This document shows, piece after piece, positions 1 to 8,620 of a stretch of 55,185 bases of DNA. The DNA is from Roseovarius sp. (GTDB lineage: Bacteria > Pseudomonadota > Alphaproteobacteria > Rhodobacterales > Rhodobacteraceae): positions 1 to 55,185 of the forward strand of contig JARGOC010000023.1 in the NCBI GenBank assembly GCA_029212365.1. The letters run 5' to 3'. Below the pieces are notes generated by a model. The model did no database searches. It was not told the DNA's origin and was given only the letters and a program-made list of their open reading frames with translations. The translations under genes and the position numbers were made by a program. How positions within the stretch are numbered: position 1 is the stretch's first letter; every line of letters starts with the position of its first letter.

Positions 1-984
1 AAACGGAAGGTTTTCGGCCTTAAGCGCCCGCTTCAGTCGCAGGGCATTTTGTGCCGAGCGCATATCCAGCTCAAGAGTGGCAAAATAGACCTGGCTATAG
101 TTCAGCAGGGTTTCGCTCCAGCTGACCAGTGTTTTTGGCATATCGACGATAATGTAATCGAAATGTTTGCGGGCCAGATCAAGCACGCGGGTGATGTCCT
201 CGGATGAGATGAAATCAAGCGGCAACATATCCGGCGGAGCTGTCAGAACTTGCATCTTGTCGCCGAAAGGTGTCAGCGCCTGCTGGAATATTTCATCATC
301 CAGGGCGTCGGTATCTGCCCACATTTCATAGACAACATCGCGGCGCGGCAAATCAAGATAGGTGGCGATCGAGCCGAATTGCAGGTCAAGATCCAACAAG
401 CACACTTTGGGGTTATCGGTTTTTTCTACTGTGGCCAATTCATATGCCAGGTTGGTGGCCAGGGTTGTCGCCCCCGTGCCGCCCGCCAAGCCATGAACGC
501 TCAGCAACACGCCGTCGCCTGGGGTGCCTTTGCTCGACTTAGCTGAGGACGCTGTAACCTGAGCCACGGGCTCGGGTTGTTTTTGCAGGCGCTCAATAGC
601 GGCTTGCAACTCGTTTTCGGGCAACGGGTAGGGGACAAATTCATCGGCACCCTGGCGCAGCAACTGGTGCAAAACAGCAGGGCTTACGTCTTCGGCAATC
701 AGGATCACCTTGATGTCTTTTGATTTGGCCAAAGTGATCAAATCGCCCAACAGGACGATCTTCTCTTCGTCGGTGCTGTCGATGGCAATTGCCACAAATT
801 CCATTCCGTCGCTGTCGGGTTGGCTCAAAAAGGCCATGGCATCGGAAAACCCCAAATCCCCCCAGTTTTCGCCAAGGGCGGTTTCCATGTCCTCGATCAG
901 CAGATCAAAGTTTTGCACGTCGCGGCTAATTGTGCACGCGGCGATGGGGCTGGGGTCTGGCTGTTGCATCGCACTACTCGACAT
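1..984 (-). CDS. cpaE: Tad/Flp pilus assembly ATPase CpaE (TadZ), 3' end beyond window
   Basis: Pole-localising MinD/ParA-like ATPase of the Tad (Flp) pilus machine. Translating the minus strand from the ATG at 984 gives 328 residues with no stop before the window edge, so the C-terminus is missing. Residues about 20-135 look like a receiver-like (atypical REC) domain, typical of CpaE. A deviant Walker A region, GLAGGTGATTLA, lies at about 165-176; it lacks the usual P-loop lysine, as is common in TadZ/CpaE. It is followed by a Walker B-like CLLDLDLQFG segment. An upstream ATG at 1000 is in another frame and stops at once, so 984 is the best start. The neighbours (OmpA-type lipoprotein, CpaC secretin) are standard Tad partners on the same strand, but a terminator-like hairpin and about 310 non-coding bases separate them from cpaE, so it may have its own promoter. 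Confidence 0.93.
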   Translation of the reverse strand, partial: MSSSAMQQPDPSPIAACTISRDVQNFDLLIEDMETALGENWGDLGFSDAMAFLSQPDSDGMEFVAIAIDSTDEEKIVLLGDLITLAKSKDIKVILIAEDVSPAVLHQLLRQGADEFVPYPLPENELQAAIERLQKQPEPVAQVTASSAKSSKGTPGDGVLLSVHGLAGGTGATTLATNLAYELATVEKTDNPKVCLLDLDLQFGSIATYLDLPRRDVVYEMWADTDALDDEIFQQALTPFGDKMQVLTAPPDMLPLDFISSEDITRVLDLARKHFDYIIVDMPKTLVSWSETLLNYSQVYFATLELDMRSAQNALRLKRALKAENLPF

Positions 985-1294
985 CGTTACTCGATTCCAT
1001 TTGTTTGCTCTGGGTTTAACCCAATGACCTGTTTTTATGGTGCTTTCCTGAGGTTTTACGAAGAAGATCCCACAGAACGCACTTTTCCTTAGCAAGCACT
1101 TTCCCAAACAAACGGGGCAACATTTGGGCCAAAAGATCGTAATTGTGCGGTATTCGGCAACGGTTCTGGGTCAATTTGAGGCGCAGACACCTCGTGCTTG
1201 GCCCCGATGGGGGTGTTCCAGACAAAAGAAACCCGCCAAGTGTGGCGGGTTTTTTAGGTGGCCCGGCAATTGCCGGACAGGGAGATTTCGTTGT
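985..1294. other. Non-coding stretch between cpaE and the OmpA-type lipoprotein gene
   Basis: About 310 bases without a convincing gene. A minus-strand reading of 69 codons exists at 1016-1225, but it is arginine/lysine rich, has no recognisable domain and spans most of the intergenic DNA, so I treat it as chance. The only clear element is the terminator-like hairpin at 1231-1250. The remaining 245 bases in front of cpaE probably hold its promoter, but I cannot pick out convincing -35/-10 boxes. Confidence 0.6.
1231..1256 (-). terminator. Rho-independent terminator after the OmpA-type gene
   Basis: Perfect 8-bp stem (ACCCGCCA at 1231-1238, TGGCGGGT at 1243-1250) with a four-base loop. It has A-rich sequence on the left and a T run (1250-1255) on the right. 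Read on the minus strand it is a stem followed by a T-rich tract, 40-60 bases downstream of the OmpA-type stop codon. It would also work on the plus strand. It implies that cpaE is partly uncoupled from cpaC-ompA. Confidence 0.75.
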
Positions 1295-1957
1295 CTACTC
1301 GGCTGACGTCACAACCGCTTCATCTGATTTAGCCATAATTATCTGGCTTGCAGGTTCGGCACTTGTAAGCGTTTCACGGTACACCACTTCGGCATATTTG
1401 CCGTCCATGATCACTGGGTGCGATTGAACAAAGCCCGTTACCTCGGTCACGGTGCGCCGATTGCGCCGTTCCTTGCCTTGGGTCACAATCAGCGGCTGGC
1501 TTTCGCCAAATGATACGACCGCTTCCAGACGTTTGCGGCTGATGCCTTGGGTGGACAGATAGGCCACCACAGCATTGGCACGGCGTTGTCCCAGGCGCTT
1601 GTTGGACGAATTTGATCCAACGGCGTCTGTGTGGCCGTATACTTTGAAGCGCACTTCTGGGAACTGTTTGATCCAGCGGGCCTGTTCGCGCAATGTGTCG
1701 TGCGCACCTGCATCCAGTTCTGATGAGCCAAAGGCAAAGTTTACCGTGGTCATAACTTCGCTGGCAAACCGGTTGGACAGGTTGTGCACGTAGCTCAGCT
1801 CACCTGTCATCACCAGATGGTTCTGCATGTTTGCATTGCCAAAGTGCCCGGTATCAACCAGCGAGCCGGTTTCATTGTATGACCGGAAAACGTCACCGGG
1901 GGCGTTTGAGCAGGCAGTCAGTGCGACCAGGCCTGCAGTTGCGATAAGATGTTTCAT
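1295..1957 (-). CDS. OmpA-family lipoprotein of the Tad locus
   Basis: 220-residue outer-membrane lipoprotein with a C-terminal OmpA/MotB-type peptidoglycan-binding domain. The N-terminus has a short hydrophobic signal ending in the lipobox LTAC, so lipidation is predicted at Cys16. Residues about 70-170 carry the OmpA fold signatures: NFAFGSSELD (first strand), GHTDAVGSN, and RRANAVVAYLSTQGI. A tail of about 50 residues follows. The gene starts 16 bases after the cpaC stop and is probably cotranscribed with it. OmpA-like proteins are frequent between cpaC and cpaE in Rhodobacteraceae Tad clusters, where they are thought to anchor the secretin to the cell wall; that role here is inference from position. 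Confidence 0.88.
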   Translation of the reverse strand: MKHLIATAGLVALTACSNAPGDVFRSYNETGSLVDTGHFGNANMQNHLVMTGELSYVHNLSNRFASEVMTTVNFAFGSSELDAGAHDTLREQARWIKQFPEVRFKVYGHTDAVGSNSSNKRLGQRRANAVVAYLSTQGISRKRLEAVVSFGESQPLIVTQGKERRNRRTVTEVTGFVQSHPVIMDGKYAEVVYRETLTSAEPASQIIMAKSDEAVVTSAE

Positions 1958-1973
1958 TTGCTCTGCCTCCCGA

Positions 1974-3392
1974 TCAATCCATTACATAGCCATAAGAGCC
2001 GGTGAAGTCTTGCTTGGCAACTTCACCTACGGCGCCTTTGGCGTTGCGTGCGTTTTTGGTCACACGTCCATGCAGGAACAAGTCTGCTTCGGACGGTAGC
2101 TTCACCCGATCCGTCGGCAGGGCCAGGGCCTCGCCGCGGGTGGGGGTCACCAGATGGGCCGATACGATGATCACCAGTTCAGTTTGCGAGCGCTGATAAC
2201 TGGAGCTGCGGAACAGCGTGCCCAAAATAGGCACATCTCCGAGCCATGGAACCTGCCCATTGCTGTCTCGGAAATCATCCTGAAGCAACCCGGCGACTGC
2301 AAAGCTCTCTCCGTCTCGCAAAGCAACCGTGGTGGATGTATCGCGGCGGCGAAAGGCTGCAACCTGAAGTCCATCGACCAAAATCGAATTGGTTGTATCA
2401 ATGGATGATACAGCCGCAGCCATTTCTAGGTTGATAATGCCTTCATCCATGACGCGTGGAACAAAGTTTAGCTCAACACCAAAGGGTTTGAACTCCACAG
2501 TGGTCACGCCGTCTTCCTGCGAAACCGGAATGGGATATTCACCACCCGCCAGGAATTTGGCTTCCTGACCGGACAAGGCGGTCAAGTTTGGTTCGGCCAA
2601 TGTGCGCACCACGCCCTTGGCTTCGAGTGCTTCGATCAAAAGCCCGACCTCAAGCGACCCAATGTTAGCGCCTATAGCCAGGACGCCTTCGGTGCCACTT
2701 GGAACAGTTACTTCAGCACCGGCAAGTCCATTGCCGGGGTCAAGCCACGTCCCTGTTTCACTGGAGACACCTAAGTCGCCATCTAAGTAGTTGCCCCCGA
2801 GCGCAAGAGATGAGCTCAGGCTTTTTGAGACGCTGCGCTGCATTTCTGCAAACCGTACTTTCAGCATGACCTGCTGTTTGCCGGTGACCGACATCAGGTT
2901 TGATACCCGTTCGGGCGCATACCGTGATGCCAGATCCAGCGCGCGCTGCATTTTTGGCGTACTTGATACGCTGCCAGAGAGGACAATACCGTCATTCGCC
3001 GAGCGCACTTCGATCTTTTCGCCGGGCAGGATTTGCTTCAGGCGTTGTTTGAACTCGGAAATATCCGGGGCCACGGCCACGTTCACATTGGTAATCAGAC
3101 GGCCATTGGCGTCCAACAATGTCAGCGTGGTGATCCCGGGCGATTTACCCAGAACATAAATTGTGCGGTCCGACAGGGTCGAGAAATCCGCAATCTGGGG
3201 GTTTGCGATACTGAGTTCCGCAAACGGTGTGTCACTTTCCACAACAATTGCGCGGTTCATCGGAACGCTTAACTCGCGAGCCGCACCTTTGCGCACAACA
3301 TGTACATTTTCTGCCAAAGCGGCGGTGGCACAAGGCCCCGCTGCAACGGCCAGCCCCAATAGGGTGGCCTGAATCATACCTACGATTTTCAT
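1974..3392 (-). CDS. cpaC: Tad/Flp pilus outer-membrane secretin CpaC (RcpA)
   Basis: 472-residue type II/III secretin forming the outer-membrane pore for the Flp pilus. I chose the ATG at 3392 (MKIVGM...) over the one at 3413 because it gives a clean signal peptide, cleaved near Ala28 (AALA), and has a Shine-Dalgarno-like AGGCAGG in front. Residues about 30-110 match the N-terminal pilus-formation domain (VVESDTPFAELSIANPQIAD), about 115-170 a BON-like domain, and about 175-420 the secretin core, including PNLTALSGQEAKFLAGGEYP and a VELNFVPRV strand. A tail of about 50 residues follows. The usual upstream partner cpaB (rcpC) is not present: the next gene upstream is scoB, beyond a strong terminator. 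Confidence 0.93.
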   Translation of the reverse strand: MKIVGMIQATLLGLAVAAGPCATAALAENVHVVRKGAARELSVPMNRAIVVESDTPFAELSIANPQIADFSTLSDRTIYVLGKSPGITTLTLLDANGRLITNVNVAVAPDISEFKQRLKQILPGEKIEVRSANDGIVLSGSVSSTPKMQRALDLASRYAPERVSNLMSVTGKQQVMLKVRFAEMQRSVSKSLSSSLALGGNYLDGDLGVSSETGTWLDPGNGLAGAEVTVPSGTEGVLAIGANIGSLEVGLLIEALEAKGVVRTLAEPNLTALSGQEAKFLAGGEYPIPVSQEDGVTTVEFKPFGVELNFVPRVMDEGIINLEMAAAVSSIDTTNSILVDGLQVAAFRRRDTSTTVALRDGESFAVAGLLQDDFRDSNGQVPWLGDVPILGTLFRSSSYQRSQTELVIIVSAHLVTPTRGEALALPTDRVKLPSEADLFLHGRVTKNARNAKGAVGEVAKQDFTGSYGYVMD

Positions 3393-3420
3393 GTGACCTG
3401 CCTTTCCGATCACGCCTCAA

Positions 3421-3435
3421 TTAAGTGGGTCTTAG
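3421..3435. promoter_or_regulatory. Weak CtrA-like motif upstream of cpaC
   Basis: TTAA-N7-TTAG (3421-3424 and 3432-3435), one mismatch from the CtrA full-site pattern TTAA-N7-TTAA, about 30 bases upstream of the cpaC start. CtrA controls pilus genes in Caulobacter and motility/attachment genes in Rhodobacteraceae. One-mismatch matches occur by chance several times in 55 kb, so this is only a pointer. Confidence 0.25.
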
Positions 3436-3590
3436 TGCCCGATATTGCGTGCACTGTGCGCTAATTCGAAAAACTTTTCAAGAATCAAAGGTATTTAAAG
3501 CGCGCCGTCGTGATTTTTTAGGTCAGCGTTGCCGAAACGATACGCAGGACACGGCGCAAATCTGCAGACAATCGGCAGTTGTTTCAACGA

Positions 3591-3620
3591 AAAAGCCCCG
3601 AGATGGACCCGGGGCTTTTT
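3591..3620 (-). terminator. Strong bidirectional Rho-independent terminator after scoB
   Basis: Perfect 10-bp inverted repeat, AAAAGCCCCG (3591-3600) and CGGGGCTTTT (3610-3619), with a nine-base loop. It lies 20-50 bases downstream of the scoB stop on the minus strand and upstream of cpaC, so it ends the scoAB transcript and insulates the Tad genes. Confidence 0.88.
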
Positions 3621-3641
3621 GCTTCTCATCAGGTGAGAATA

Positions 3642-4268
3642 TCAGATGATAGTGGCCTCAGTGGCGGCGCGCAGCTCGTCTTCGCTCACGCCATCTGCGC
3701 ATTCAACGATACGCAAACCACCGTCAACCACGTCCAGAACACCCAGATTGGTGATCACGCGATCCACCACGCCAGCCCCTGTCAGGGGCAGGGTGCAGGA
3801 CTTCAGCAGCTTGCTGTCGCCGTGTTTGTTGGTGTGGTCCATCACCACCACCACACGGCCAACACCTGCCACCAGATCCATCGCACCGCCCATGCCTTTG
3901 ATCAACTTACCGGGGATCATCCAGTTGGCCAGATCGCCCTTTTCGTCAACCTCCATGGCCCCAAGGATAGCCATGGCAATCTTACCGCCACGGATCATAC
4001 CAAAAGACGTGGCGCTGTCGAAATAGACCGTTTCGGGCAATTCGGTGATGGTTTGTTTGCCGGCATTGATCAGATCGGCGTCTTCGTTGCCGGCAATGGG
4101 GAAGGGGCCCATGCCCAGCATTCCGTTTTCCGATTGCAGCGTGACGTTCACGCCCTCGGGGATGAAATTGGGAACCAACGTAGGAATACCGATTCCAAGG
4201 TTCACATAGGTGCCGTCTTGCAGCTCAAGCGCTGCGCGGGCGGCCATTTGATTGCGATCCCATGCCAT
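3642..4268 (-). CDS. scoB: Succinyl-CoA:3-ketoacid CoA-transferase subunit B
   Basis: 208-residue beta subunit of the enzyme that moves CoA between succinyl-CoA and acetoacetate (ketone-body and PHB-derived acetoacetate use). The family motif GIGIPTLVP is at residues 25-33. The SENGMLGMG block follows at 46-54, with the expected catalytic glutamate at 47. Length and start ([13 protein letters not shown]) are normal for ScoB. The start codon is three bases beyond the scoA stop, giving a tight scoA-scoB operon closed by the hairpin at 3591-3620. Cytoplasmic, no signal peptide. Confidence 0.96.
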   Translation of the reverse strand: MAWDRNQMAARAALELQDGTYVNLGIGIPTLVPNFIPEGVNVTLQSENGMLGMGPFPIAGNEDADLINAGKQTITELPETVYFDSATSFGMIRGGKIAMAILGAMEVDEKGDLANWMIPGKLIKGMGGAMDLVAGVGRVVVVMDHTNKHGDSKLLKSCTLPLTGAGVVDRVITNLGVLDVVDGGLRIVECADGVSEDELRAATEATII

Positions 4269-4271
4269 TGA

Positions 4272-4967
4272 TCAGCCCTCCCTTACGGTGCGTTGTTCGA
4301 TGCGGTTCTCGTGATCACCTTGAATAAGGCGGTGCACATAGATACCCGGCATATGGATGTGATCGGGGTCAAGGCTGCCCACGGGCACGATTTCCTCAAC
4401 CTCCATCACGCAGATTTTGCCACACATGGCGGCAGGTGGGTTAAAATTGCGGGCGGTTTTGCGGAAGATGCAGTTGCCCGTTTCATCCGCTTTCCACGCC
4501 TTAACGATGGCGAGATCAGCAAAAATACCCCGTTCCAGAATATAGGTCTGACCGTCGAAATCCTTGTGTTCCTTGCCCTCAGCCACCTGTGTGCCAACGC
4601 CGGTTTTGGTGTAGAAACCCGGAATGCCAGCCCCACCGGCGCGCATCCGCTCGGCCAGGGTGCCTTGGGGGTTGAACTCGATCTCAAGCTCTTTGGCCAG
4701 ATATTGACGCATGAACTCGGCGTTTTCGCCGACGTATGAGCTCAGCATCTTTTTGACCTGCTTGGTTTGCAACAAGATGCCGATGCCGAAGTCATCAATG
4801 CCTGCGTTGTTGGACGCAAAGGTCAGATCCTTGGTGCCGGCCTGCTTGATGCCCTCCAGCAGCAATTCGGGGATGCCACACAGGCCAAAGCCGCCCGAGG
4901 CAATCATCATGCCATCAAACAGCAGCCCATCCAACGCCTCAGCGGCAGAGCCGTAGAGTTTGCTCAT
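4272..4967 (-). CDS. scoA: Succinyl-CoA:3-ketoacid CoA-transferase subunit A
   Basis: 231-residue alpha subunit that pairs with ScoB. The start at 4967 (MSKLYGSAAEAL) is supported by a good AGGAGAG ribosome site a few bases upstream; a longer reading to 5015 adds an Arg-rich leader unlike the family. The CoA-binding GGFGLCGIPE motif is at residues 25-34. Further conserved segments include SNNAGIDDFGIG and the glycine-rich RAGGAGIPGFYTKTGVGT. It is first in the scoAB operon. Confidence 0.95.
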   Translation of the reverse strand: MSKLYGSAAEALDGLLFDGMMIASGGFGLCGIPELLLEGIKQAGTKDLTFASNNAGIDDFGIGILLQTKQVKKMLSSYVGENAEFMRQYLAKELEIEFNPQGTLAERMRAGGAGIPGFYTKTGVGTQVAEGKEHKDFDGQTYILERGIFADLAIVKAWKADETGNCIFRKTARNFNPPAAMCGKICVMEVEEIVPVGSLDPDHIHMPGIYVHRLIQGDHENRIEQRTVREG

Positions 4968-5117
4968 TCGTTCTCTCCTGACTTGGGTTTGGCCCCGATA
5001 TGCGGCGGCGCGCATCCTGAGTCAACGTCTGGCAGGGCTTTACGGGTTACTACTTAACCGCAAAGGCACGCCGGGACTCCGGGTGCTTTGCAGGAATGAC
5101 CGGTGCTTGGGTATTCG

Positions 5118-5666
5118 TTAGATGACGCGCACCTGAGTGCCAATCGGGGTGATCGCAAACAGCTCTTCGATCATATGATTATAGAGCCCAATGCACCCGT
5201 CCGAGGACAGGCGGCCAATTTTGCGTGTGTCATGAGTGCCATGGATCAAATAGGCAGGCCAGTCCAGATACATCGCATGGGTGCCCAACGGATTGTCGGG
5301 GCCGGGTGGCATGTATTTATATTCGGGGAACCGCTCTTTCATGCTGGCGGTCGGCGTCCAGTCGGGGCCGACTTTCTTGCGCACGATCTTGGTATAGCCG
5401 CGTTTGGTCAGCTCATTGGTTTTGGGTACCGAGGTGGGATAGATTCGGTAATCCGAGCCATCTGCGTTCCAGTAATGCAATGCGCGCGACACGGTATCGG
5501 CCACAATGGCACCCTGGCCAAGGCTATCAAAATGATCTTGCCAGTATTGGCTGACAAAACTGGACGCGTTGCGCCGGACTTCTTGGGCACGCACCAATGT
5601 TGGTGTGGCCAATGCGGCGCTCGCCCCCAGGATAAGGCTGCGACGGGTGAGGTGAATGCTGCTCAT
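5118..5666 (-). CDS. Tat-exported L,D-transpeptidase (YkuD family)
   Basis: 182-residue periplasmic YkuD-domain protein, a family that makes 3-3 peptidoglycan cross-links or attaches proteins to the wall. The start at 5666 gives a twin-arginine signal, LTRRSLILGASAAL, with likely cleavage after VRA (residue 27). The catalytic block has HGTHDTRKIGRLSSDGC, with His at about 142 and Cys at about 158, near the C-terminus. The residues after the cysteine are Ile-Gly where most family members have Ile/Val-Arg, so the usual arginine of the S-x-G-C-I-R motif is missing. Monocistronic by context: scoA lies about 150 bases downstream and topA about 90 bases upstream, both on the same strand. Confidence 0.87.
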   Translation of the reverse strand: MSSIHLTRRSLILGASAALATPTLVRAQEVRRNASSFVSQYWQDHFDSLGQGAIVADTVSRALHYWNADGSDYRIYPTSVPKTNELTKRGYTKIVRKKVGPDWTPTASMKERFPEYKYMPPGPDNPLGTHAMYLDWPAYLIHGTHDTRKIGRLSSDGCIGLYNHMIEELFAITPIGTQVRVI

Positions 5667-5759
5667 GATCTGCTCTTTTGCCGAGGCGTTTACCCTAAAG
5701 TGAGCAAGGCCCCGGCAAAGGTCAATCACCTCACGCTAACATCTGCGTGATCGCTTGGA

Positions 5760-8480
5760 CTATTTGGTTGCCGCTTTCTTTTTGGCAGGTTTTTTGGCAG
5801 GTTTTTTTGCAGCAGGCTTTTTGGGGGCGGCTTTCTTGGCCGCAGGCTTCTTTCGACCCTTGCCTTTTTTTGCGGCTTTTTCAGCAATCAGCGCCACCGC
5901 GATTTCCATAGTCATGTCGGCAGGCTCGGTGTCTTTGGGCAAAGTCGCGTTGACCTTCTCCCATTTGACATAAGGCCCATAGCGGCCATCCATAACACTG
6001 ACTGGCCCACCGTTTTCGGGGTGTTCGCCCAGTTCTTTCAGTGGCTTAGCCGCGGCACGCCCACGCCCGCCAGGGTTGGCACGCTTTTCAGCCAGCAGTT
6101 CGACCGCGCGGTTCATGCCCACGTCAAACACATCATTGGGGTCTTTGAGGTTGGCATAGACCGGTTTCGCATCCTCGGGGCCTTTGTGCATAATATAAGG
6201 CCCAAAACGCCCAAAATTGGTGGACACCATGCCGCCATCGGGATGCTCGCCCAACTCGCGTGGCAGGCTGAGCAATGTCAGCGCCTTTTCAAGGTCCATA
6301 TCATCGGATTGCCAGCCCTTGGGCAGCGAGGCGCGCTTTGGCTTCTTGTTCTCTTCAGTGGCCTCACCGCGTTGCACGTATGGCCCGAACCGCCCCGAGC
6401 GCAGGGATATTTCATCACCCGCATCCTCGCCCAACACGCGGTCGCCACCGTCGGCTGCATCCCCGCCAATGGGGCGGGTATAGCGGCATTCAGGATAGTT
6501 GCCACATCCGACAAACCCACCCGTTCGGGAGGTTTTCAGGTGCAACTGGCCAGTACCACACAACGGACAAGCGCGCGGGTCAGTGCCATCTTCGCGTGGC
6601 GGATACAACGTGGGTGCCAATGCATCATCCAACACATCCAGCACTTCGGTGATGCGCAATTCGGATGTCTCGGAAATTGCGGCTGAAAAATCGCGCCAGA
6701 ACCCTGCAAGGATCGCTTTGTAATCGGCGTTACCGGCGCTGACTTTATCCAGATCTTCCTCAAGGTTCGCAGTGAATTCATAGCCCACATATTTGCGGAA
6801 GAAATTCATCAGGAAGATGGTGACAATCCGCCCCTTGTCTTCGGCAATCAGGCGGTTTTTGTCTTTGCTGACATATTCGCGGTCCTGAATTGTGGTGACA
6901 ATGCTGGCATAGGTGGATGGGCGGCCAATGCCCAGTTCTTCCATGCGCTTTACCAGCGTCGCTTCGGTATAGCGGGGGGGGGGCTGTGTGTGGTGTTGCA
7001 AGCCCAAAACGGCTTCGTTCGCTGCGAGAATTGCGGCGTCGCAAGATCGCATTTCCCCGGCTGGATTTCCCGAGGCTTCGATCACGGCATCCTCGGTGGC
7101 ACCTTCTGCTTTGCGGAATTGCTCATACAGAGAAGCCTTGCCAAATTTTGCGGCCTCACCCTGCATGATTTGAGGTAGTCGGCTGTCATCATCCCCGCCA
7201 GAGGCGACATCATCGCGGCCCTCTTCATAGACCCGCATGAAACCGTCAAACAGCATCACTTGACCTGTGGCCCGCAGGCCCACCTGACCGTCATCACTGG
7301 CGATGTCCACAGTGGTGCGTTCCAGCCGTGCAGCCTCCATTTGACACGCCAGCGTGCGCTTCCAGATCAGATCATATAGTTTGCGTTGATCTGCATCGGT
7401 GATTTTCAACGCCGCCGCATCGCGGGTCATATCCGTGGGCCGGATACATTCGTGCGCTTCCTGGGCGTTTTTCGCCTTGTTTTTATACATGCGCGGGGAT
7501 TTCGGTACATATTCGTCGCCATAGCGGTCTTTGATCGCATCGCGCGCGGCTGTCACCGCTTCGGGCGCCATATCAATACCGTCTGTCCGCATATAGGTGA
7601 TGCGCCCGGCCTCATAGAGGCGCTGGGCTGCGCTCATCGTTTGGCGCGCGCCCATGCCAAATTTGCGGCTGGCTTCTTGTTGCAAGGTTGAGGTCATGAA
7701 CGGCGCTGACGGGTTGCGGTTGGCGGGTTTGGCCTCGACGCTGGCAATTTTCAGATCGCGGCTGCTGACGGCTTGCACCGCCAGTTCGGCTTGCGTTTTG
7801 TTCTCAAGGTCGTGCTTTTCGAGTTTCTTGCCTGCCAACACGGTTAACCGCGCCTCGTATTCCTGACCACGAGGGGTGGCGAGCAGCGCTTTGAGCGACC
7901 AATACTCGCGCGGGGTGAAAGCTTCGATCTCCATTTCACGCTCGACAATCAAGCGCAGGCAGACCGATTGCACTCGACCAGCTGAACGCGCGCCGGGCAA
8001 TTTACGCCACAAGACCGGGGATAGGTTAAACCCAACCAGATAATCCAGGGCGCGGCGGGCCAGATAGGCCTCAACCAAAGGTGCATCCACCTGGCGTGGA
8101 TTTTGCATCGCTTCGGTTACGGCGGCCTTGGTAATGGCATTGAACACCACCCGGCTGACAGGCGTATCTTTCTTGATCGCCTTGCGTTTGCGCAGCGTTT
8201 CTTCGAGATGCCAGCTGATCGCCTCGCCTTCGCGGTCGGGGTCAGTGGCCAGAATCAGTTCGTTGTCGTCTTTCAGCGCATCGGCGATGGCTTTGACATG
8301 CTTGCGGCTGTCGTAACCCACCTCCCATTTCATCTCAAAATCATGCTCGGTATCAACCGAGCCGTCTTTGGGCGGCAGGTCACGCACATGGCCGTATGAG
8401 GCAAGAACCGTGTAATCGGGCCCCAAATATTTGTTTATTGTCTTGGCCTTAGCCGGGGATTCTACGACGACAACTGGCAT
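5760..8480 (-). CDS. topA: DNA topoisomerase I
   Basis: 906-residue type IA topoisomerase that relaxes negative supercoils. TOPRIM domain at 1-110, with the catalytic glutamate in VVESPAK (Glu7) and the D-x-D-x-E metal site in ATDPDREGE (80-86). The active-site tyrosine is in GRITYMRTDG (Tyr296). A C4 zinc ribbon has Cys638, 641, 659 and 665. Three topoisomerase C-terminal repeats follow (SGRFGPYV, FGRFGPYI, DGRYGPYV), then a 40-residue Lys/Ala/Pro tail common in alphaproteobacteria. Oddity: between QGEAA (about 440) and QHHTQPPPRYTEA (about 495) there are roughly 50 residues where E. coli TopA has about a dozen, and the codons for PPP form a run of ten G on the plus strand (6974-6983). Confidence 0.97.
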   Translation of the reverse strand: MPVVVVESPAKAKTINKYLGPDYTVLASYGHVRDLPPKDGSVDTEHDFEMKWEVGYDSRKHVKAIADALKDDNELILATDPDREGEAISWHLEETLRKRKAIKKDTPVSRVVFNAITKAAVTEAMQNPRQVDAPLVEAYLARRALDYLVGFNLSPVLWRKLPGARSAGRVQSVCLRLIVEREMEIEAFTPREYWSLKALLATPRGQEYEARLTVLAGKKLEKHDLENKTQAELAVQAVSSRDLKIASVEAKPANRNPSAPFMTSTLQQEASRKFGMGARQTMSAAQRLYEAGRITYMRTDGIDMAPEAVTAARDAIKDRYGDEYVPKSPRMYKNKAKNAQEAHECIRPTDMTRDAAALKITDADQRKLYDLIWKRTLACQMEAARLERTTVDIASDDGQVGLRATGQVMLFDGFMRVYEEGRDDVASGGDDDSRLPQIMQGEAAKFGKASLYEQFRKAEGATEDAVIEASGNPAGEMRSCDAAILAANEAVLGLQHHTQPPPRYTEATLVKRMEELGIGRPSTYASIVTTIQDREYVSKDKNRLIAEDKGRIVTIFLMNFFRKYVGYEFTANLEEDLDKVSAGNADYKAILAGFWRDFSAAISETSELRITEVLDVLDDALAPTLYPPREDGTDPRACPLCGTGQLHLKTSRTGGFVGCGNYPECRYTRPIGGDAADGGDRVLGEDAGDEISLRSGRFGPYVQRGEATEENKKPKRASLPKGWQSDDMDLEKALTLLSLPRELGEHPDGGMVSTNFGRFGPYIMHKGPEDAKPVYANLKDPNDVFDVGMNRAVELLAEKRANPGGRGRAAAKPLKELGEHPENGGPVSVMDGRYGPYVKWEKVNATLPKDTEPADMTMEIAVALIAEKAAKKGKGRKKPAAKKAAPKKPAAKKPAKKPAKKKAATK

Positions 8481-8620
8481 GAAAACTCCTTACGACTCAG
8501 GGTCGGACCCATGGCGGCGGAACATGTGGGGTCTGCCATGGGTTTGTCAATGCGTCCTGATCGAAGGTCTTGCCAGAGACGCCTAAAAACCGGCAAAATG
8601 AAAGAAAATGTTAGGAAAAT

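Noticed and set aside
1016..1225. 69-codon minus-strand reading between cpaE and the OmpA-type gene
   Set aside because: Basic, low-complexity sequence with no ribosome site or family resemblance, in the likely promoter region of cpaE.
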